Assembly (NCBI RefSeq): GCF_030813055.1
Contig: NZ_JAUSTW010000007.1
Coordinates: 1-64,000 of the forward strand
From: Neobacillus ginsengisoli
GTDB lineage: Bacteria > Bacillota > Bacilli > Bacillales_B > DSM-18226
Direction of reading: 5' to 3'
DNA length: 64,000 nucleotides
Shown: positions 60,161-64,000 of the stretch, one piece after another
How positions within the stretch are numbered: the first letter of the stretch is position 1
Layout of the letters: every line of letters starts with the position of its first letter
Position numbers and translations under genes: made by a program
The notes under the pieces: model-generated
The model's database searches: none
What the model was told of the DNA's origin: nothing
What the model saw: only the letters and a program-made list of their open reading frames with translations

Positions 60161-60964
60161 TTATTCATTTAGCCCTTTAAATCCGTATTTTTCGAACGTT
60201 CTCACAGATTTTGCATTATGAAGATAATCATAGAACTGTTTTGCGTCCTTTACATGTGCACTGTCTTTAATGACTCCTACCGGATAAATAATTGGCTTGT
60301 GTGTACTGTCCTTAGCGGTTGCGATAATTGTTACTTTCGGTGAAATCAATGCGTCCGTCTTATACACAATTCCAGCGTCCACATTTCCCGTTTCAACATA
60401 TGTAAGAACCTGGCGTACATCCTTGGCATATACCACTTTCCCTTGAACGGCATTCCAGATATTTAAGTTACTTAATGTTTCTTTCCCATACTGCCCTGCC
60501 GGTACAGACTCGGGTGTTCCAAGTGAAATTTTTGCCGCTTTCGTCAAATCCGTGAAGTCCTTGATGCCCTTCGTGTTATCCTTTGGCACTACAAGTACAA
60601 GGTCATTTCCAAGAAGATCGGCATCTTTTTGTTTTTCAATGGTTCCTTTTTGGACTAATTGATTAAATTTGTCTTCTGCAGCTGAGAAAAAGAGATCCAC
60701 GGGTGCGCCTTGGGAAATTTGTTGTTGCAGTGCCCCTGAAGCGCCAAAGTTATAGGTTATGGTCACATTCGGATGAGCCTTTTCATAGGCTGCTTTTATG
60801 TCAGTTAGGGCGTTCTGTAAACTTGCAGCTGCTGAAACTGTTAATGCTACATTCTTTTCCTTCGTTTGCCCTGCTGACTTTTTACTTTGGTCAGCTGTTG
60901 AACACCCTGATATTACGAGCATTAACAGCATGAGTAAAGAAAATAACTGATATTGTTTTTTCAT
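60161..60964 (-). CDS. modA: Molybdate-binding lipoprotein
   Basis: A 267-residue periplasmic-binding-type lipoprotein. The lipobox VISGC (Cys21) is followed by the mature domain with AASLQNALTDIKAAYEK, YNFGASGALQQQISQGAP, VDLFFSAAEDKFNQLV and GNVDAGIVYKTDA, the ModA signature positions that bind the oxyanion. GGAAGGAAGAGGC precedes the ATG. Divergent from a PBP-domain regulator with a tandem operator-like repeat between them. Confidence 0.95.
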   Translation of the reverse strand: MKKQYQLFSLLMLLMLVISGCSTADQSKKSAGQTKEKNVALTVSAAASLQNALTDIKAAYEKAHPNVTITYNFGASGALQQQISQGAPVDLFFSAAEDKFNQLVQKGTIEKQKDADLLGNDLVLVVPKDNTKGIKDFTDLTKAAKISLGTPESVPAGQYGKETLSNLNIWNAVQGKVVYAKDVRQVLTYVETGNVDAGIVYKTDALISPKVTIIATAKDSTHKPIIYPVGVIKDSAHVKDAKQFYDYLHNAKSVRTFEKYGFKGLNE

Positions 60965-60986
60965 CGTGCCTCTTCCTTCCGTTTCG

Positions 60987-61021
60987 TTATAACTAATTAT
61001 ATTTGATTATAACTAATTATA
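60987..61021. promoter_or_regulatory. Tandem operator-like repeat between modA and its regulator
   Basis: TTATAACTAATTATA at 60987-61001 and again at 61007-61021, exactly 20 bp apart (two helical turns), each nearly palindromic. The divergent HTH-PBP regulator is the natural candidate binder. Confidence 0.6.
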
Positions 61022-61119
61022 ATTAACAATGGTGTAAAAAAAATCACATTTGGTGCTTTTTTATTATGAATATACTTTTTAAAAGACAATGAGATAAAAT
61101 ACAAGTAGGAGGGATGCAC

Positions 61120-62055
61120 ATGTCGAAGGAGCTTTCCTATACAATCGAAGAAGTGTCACAGCTTTTAAAGGTATCCAAATTAACCATTTATGACCTCATT
61201 AAAAAAGGCGAATTTCCTGTATTCCGTGTTGGCAGACAAATGAGGATGGATGCTAAAGACTTGGAAAATTATATTAGCCAGCATAAGACGAAGCAGACGA
61301 TTCCTTCTCCAGCCCCTGCTGTTCATCCTCAAAAGATGGAAATAAAGGATTCTTCCAACCTTGTTATTAGTGGACAAGATATGGTCTTAGATATTCTAGG
61401 GAAACACATCGAGAAATATTCAGCTTTTAAAACATTACGATCCTATACCGGAAGTTTAAACAGCCTTATCTCTATGTACAATGGGGAATGTGACATTGTC
61501 AGTGTGCATATGTTCGATGGCGATACCGGTGAATATAATCTTCCTTATATTAAAAAGATTTTGGTCGGCTATCCCTATATTTTAATCAATCTTATTTCTC
61601 GGAAAGCCGGCTTTTATGTGCAAAAGGGGAATCCCCTTGGCCTCACCGCTTGGACGGATTTAAAGCAGGAACACCTAACCATTGTCAATCGCGAGAAGGG
61701 ATCGGGCGCAAGAATCCTTCTCGATGAACAGTTACGAATTGAGCAAATTGCCCCGAAGAGCATTAAGGGGTATGAGCATGAAGAGACGAGTCATTTAAGT
61801 GTGGCTTCGGCCGTTTCTACCGGGATTGCTGATGTGGGAGTGGGAATTGAAAAGGCAGCTAAAATTGTTGGCATCGATTTTGTGCCATTAATTACTGAAC
61901 GTTATGACCTGGTGATTTTAAAAACCCCTGAAACTGAACAAACCATACGGTTGCTAAAGGAGATTTTAACTTCTACTCTGTTTCAGTCAGAGATCAACTC
62001 GCTTGGCGATTATGATCTTTCGCAAACAGGAACGGTTTTGTATGAGACGTTTTAA
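61120..62055 (+). CDS. Helix-turn-helix regulator with PBP-like (ModA-type) ligand domain
   Basis: A 311-residue one-component regulator. The N-terminal excisionase-type HTH (YTIEEVSQLLKVSKLTIYDL, then GEFPVFRVGRQMRMDAKDLE, about residues 6-52) is joined to a substrate-binding-protein domain (about 85-310) with SYTGSLNSLISMYNGECDIV and NREKGSGARILLDEQL. B. subtilis YvgK, next to yvgL-yvgM, has the same make-up. It probably senses molybdate or a related oxyanion and controls modAB. The start at ATG 61120 has AGGAGG seven bases upstream; an ATG two codons earlier abuts it. Confidence 0.92.
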   Translation: MSKELSYTIEEVSQLLKVSKLTIYDLIKKGEFPVFRVGRQMRMDAKDLENYISQHKTKQTIPSPAPAVHPQKMEIKDSSNLVISGQDMVLDILGKHIEKYSAFKTLRSYTGSLNSLISMYNGECDIVSVHMFDGDTGEYNLPYIKKILVGYPYILINLISRKAGFYVQKGNPLGLTAWTDLKQEHLTIVNREKGSGARILLDEQLRIEQIAPKSIKGYEHEETSHLSVASAVSTGIADVGVGIEKAAKIVGIDFVPLITERYDLVILKTPETEQTIRLLKEILTSTLFQSEINSLGDYDLSQTGTVLYETF

Positions 62056-62474
62056 ATGGAAGTCTGGCTGAAAACTGTTTTGTCGGTAAGAGCCATTATT
62101 AAAGACATTTCTTTTGCAGTATTACTGAGAGATGTCCTTGAATTACTGTTTGAAGGACAGTTTGCTGGTTTCCTGGGCGGGGGGTTGTCCTTGAAACCAC
62201 TGTGTGAAAATAAAATAAAAATACCTTGATATTATAATAAAAATGCACACGAAATCACTTGTGAATTGACGTGTGCATCGCTTTGTTATTGTCTGTTTTC
62301 GTAAACATTGTTGTTTTTACAAAACTAAATTATTTTTAGGCCGAGAGGATGGATAATTGACGTATATCCTGCCTTTACTGGCGAAAAAGCCTCTTTCATT
62401 TGCTGCTAGCAGTTTTCTATCAAAGCCACAATCCTTAAGAAAAGAGCCTTGATATTTTATTGTTTGCACCTCTA
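62056..62474. other. Intergenic region with a hairpin; weak small frame
   Basis: A 57-codon frame follows the regulator stop directly (TAAATG) but has repeated GTCCTTGAA motifs and no recognisable protein. At 62243-62278 ATGCACACG pairs with CGTGTGCAT across a 19-base loop; it may end the regulator transcript. Confidence 0.35.
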
Positions 62475-63851
62475 TTAAAATGCAGATCTAGCACCTAGGT
62501 ATCTGGTTTTCCAATATGTCGATGTCATATCAGAGATGGTTACACCTGATGAGGCAGCACTAATAAACTTGTTGTTTCCTAAGTAGATTCCAACATGTGA
62601 TGGTCCTAGTTTGTACGTTTGAAAAAAGACAAGATCACCTATACTTGGTGTATTTACCGGTGTTGCTGCATCCCATTGTGAAGCAGTTGTTCGCGATAAT
62701 GAAACTCCGACTTTATTAAATACATATTTTGTAAAACCACTGCAATCAAATCCTGCCGGAGTATTCCCTCCCCAGCTATATGGTGCACCCATGTATTTCT
62801 TTGCCTCTTCAATCACTGCCTGTACTTTTGAAGCGGAAGTCACCGCCGGTTTTTCAGTTGCTGTTGAATGGGTCGGTGCCACTGGTTTTTGAGTAGCTAC
62901 TGATTGGGTCGGTGCCACTGGTTTTTGAGTAGCTATTGATTGGGTCGGTGCCACTGGTTTTTGAGTAGCTACTGATTGGGTCGGCGCCACTGGTTTTTGA
63001 GTAGCTACTGATTGGGTCGGTGCCACTGGTTTTTGAGTAGCTACTGAATGGGTCGAAGCCACTGCTTTTTGAGCAGCTGTTGTATCGGTTGGCGCTACAG
63101 GTTTTTGGATAGCTACTGAATGGGTCGGTGCCACTGGTTTTTGAGTAGCTACTGAATGGATCGAAGCCACTGGTTTTTGGGCAGCTGTTGTATCAGGAGT
63201 CACTGCTGCTTTTTGGACATCCGTTGGAGCAGGTTTCACCACTTGTTTTTCGACAGCTTTTGAATAGGACCTCGCTATCGTTTGTTTGGCCGTTTGTGTG
63301 GAAGCGGCAGACACCTTCGTAGTGGCTGTATTTGATTGGGCACTTCTTACATTTAGAGTTTGTCCTATTTTAATTGTGTCAGTTGATAAATTGTTCATTT
63401 CTTTAAGCTGTGGAACTGATAGATTAAATCGTGCCCCGATCACAGAAAGGGAATCTCCGCTTCGGACAACATACGTCGTCTTTGCAGGGGTACTTGAATT
63501 CGATTCTGCTATTTTCAATTGCTGATTGATATGAATTAAATCTGATGTTAATCCATTCAGACTTTTAAGTTCACTTACTGTCATACCGTAAGTTCTTGCA
63601 ATCGTCCAAAGACTATCACCTGATTTTACCGTGTAGGTAAGTGATAGCTTTTGATTTACATAGATTTTATCACTGGAAAGATGGTTCCAAGATTTTAAGA
63701 GATTAATAGAAACATTGTTTAAGTTGGAGATTTTCCAAAGACTGTCGCCCGGACGTACCGTATATGTAGGTTCTTGTGCACTTGCAGTGGCTCCAAAAGC
63801 AGTAAGTATAAGCCCTGCAGTTGCAGCTGCAGTTACTAGATTTTTTTTCAA
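62475..63851 (-). CDS. LysM-NlpC/P60 cell-wall DL-endopeptidase
   Basis: A ~458-residue secreted hydrolase of the LytE/LytF/CwlS type. It has a signal peptide (first ~25 residues, ending TASA), three LysM domains (about residues 28-72, 75-118 and 130-175; [48 protein letters not shown]), and a linker of ~10 twelve-residue repeats ([12 protein letters not shown]). A C-terminal NlpC/P60 domain follows, with catalytic Cys in [13 protein letters not shown] and His in [10 protein letters not shown]. It cleaves D-Glu-mDAP bonds during separation or growth. The best start is TTG 63851 (AAGGAAG upstream), which leads straight into [12 protein letters not shown]; an ATG ten codons earlier lacks a site. 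Confidence 0.93.
   Translation of the reverse strand: MKKNLVTAAATAGLILTAFGATASAQEPTYTVRPGDSLWKISNLNNVSINLLKSWNHLSSDKIYVNQKLSLTYTVKSGDSLWTIARTYGMTVSELKSLNGLTSDLIHINQQLKIAESNSSTPAKTTYVVRSGDSLSVIGARFNLSVPQLKEMNNLSTDTIKIGQTLNVRSAQSNTATTKVSAASTQTAKQTIARSYSKAVEKQVVKPAPTDVQKAAVTPDTTAAQKPVASIHSVATQKPVAPTHSVAIQKPVAPTDTTAAQKAVASTHSVATQKPVAPTQSVATQKPVAPTQSVATQKPVAPTQSIATQKPVAPTQSVATQKPVAPTHSTATEKPAVTSASKVQAVIEEAKKYMGAPYSWGGNTPAGFDCSGFTKYVFNKVGVSLSRTTASQWDAATPVNTPSIGDLVFFQTYKLGPSHVGIYLGNNKFISAASSGVTISDMTSTYWKTRYLGARSAF
62865..63195 (-). repeat. 36-bp tandem repeats in the LysM-NlpC/P60 linker
   Basis: Roughly ten copies of a 36-bp unit (plus strand TTTTTGAGTAGCTACTGATT and GGGTCGGTGCCACTGG) encode the twelve-residue linker repeat; adjacent copies are almost identical. 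Confidence 0.85.
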
Positions 63852-63965
63852 TTGTCGCACTTCCTTATATTTCATTAACATACAATAATGAAATTTAACA
63901 TGAAAAACTTCTACCGGAAATGGTAATATAGTAGGTTTCTTCCCGGTTTGTTCCCTAGATGGTAG

Positions 63966-63979
63966 TGTAAGCGCTTAAT
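63966..63979. promoter_or_regulatory. cre-like site upstream of the LysM-NlpC/P60 gene
   Basis: TGTAAGCGCTTAAT differs from the CcpA consensus TGWAARCGYTWNCW at one position. It lies ~115 bases upstream of the start codon. The match may be chance. Confidence 0.35.
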
Positions 63980-64000
63980 GTAACAAACGCTAGAAAGTAT

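Noticed and set aside
62056..62229. 57-codon frame directly after the HTH-PBP regulator (TAAATG)
   Set aside because: No family resemblance, internal DNA repeats and no separate ribosome site; kept only as a remark in the intergenic entry.
63960..63990. WalR box upstream of the LysM-NlpC/P60 gene
   Set aside because: TGTAAG and TGTAAC occur, but the spacing is 13 bases where the consensus needs 11.

Overview
The window comes from a low-G+C, endospore-forming member of the Bacillaceae (Bacillus/Neobacillus type). The evidence is AT-rich DNA with strong Shine-Dalgarno sites, a CotD-type spore coat gene, DUF3231 and DUF805 proteins, a CpsD-type tyrosine kinase with a PHP phosphatase, and an eps-type operon layout. 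No tRNA, rRNA, CRISPR array or prophage was seen.

Layout. (1) 0-19 kb is accessory DNA rich in decayed genes. It holds an IS110 transposase tail, DinB, CBO0543, an azoreductase pseudogene beside an Rrf2 regulator with a readable promoter and operator, a secreted L,D-transpeptidase, an ORF-less group II intron, remnants of fabH and uspA, a higher-G+C VOC/ECF41 sigma pair, an araC-DUF2000-lysE operon with a broken DUF2000 gene, an rRNA methyltransferase, an acetyl-CoA hydrolase/MaoC pair and a frameshifted IS3 element. A compound palindromic repeat recurs between these genes. (2) 19-22 kb encodes an LCP ligase and an O-antigen-ligase-like membrane protein. (3) 22-42 kb is one long minus-strand capsule/exopolysaccharide operon of the Wzx/Wzy type. 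Read 5' to 3' it is: Wzz-like modulator, BY-kinase, PHP phosphatase, an EAR-like antitermination RNA, EpsC-like dehydratase, GtaB, initiating sugar transferase, GT2, LicD, IspD-like cytidylyltransferase, epimerase, acetyltransferase, two glycosyltransferases, Wzy, a third glycosyltransferase, Wzx, then CapE-CapF-CapG. The last three make UDP-L-FucNAc; LicD plus the cytidylyltransferase/reductase pair suggest a CDP-alditol or similar phosphodiester substituent. (4) 42-53 kb holds a small wHTH-like gene bracketed by palindromic direct repeats, a 260-bp highly structured element bounded by 10-bp direct repeats, a damaged histidine kinase, an SGNH-type protein flanked by a duplicated small gene, a 1222-residue repeat-rich surface protein, a NERD protein and a 52-bp-period array of terminator-like hairpins. 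(5) 53-64 kb carries padR-DUF1700-DUF4097, DUF3231, two DUF805 paralogues around cotD, a YwqG protein, a modAB pair with a divergent PBP-type regulator, and a LysM-NlpC/P60 cell-wall hydrolase.

Theme. Most intact genes act at the cell envelope: capsule assembly and attachment, wall cross-linking and hydrolysis, and surface display. The most unusual signals are non-coding: the 260-bp structured element near 43.6 kb, the ORF-less intron near 7.8 kb, the hairpin array near 53 kb, two dispersed repeat families, and the EAR-like RNA inside the capsule operon.
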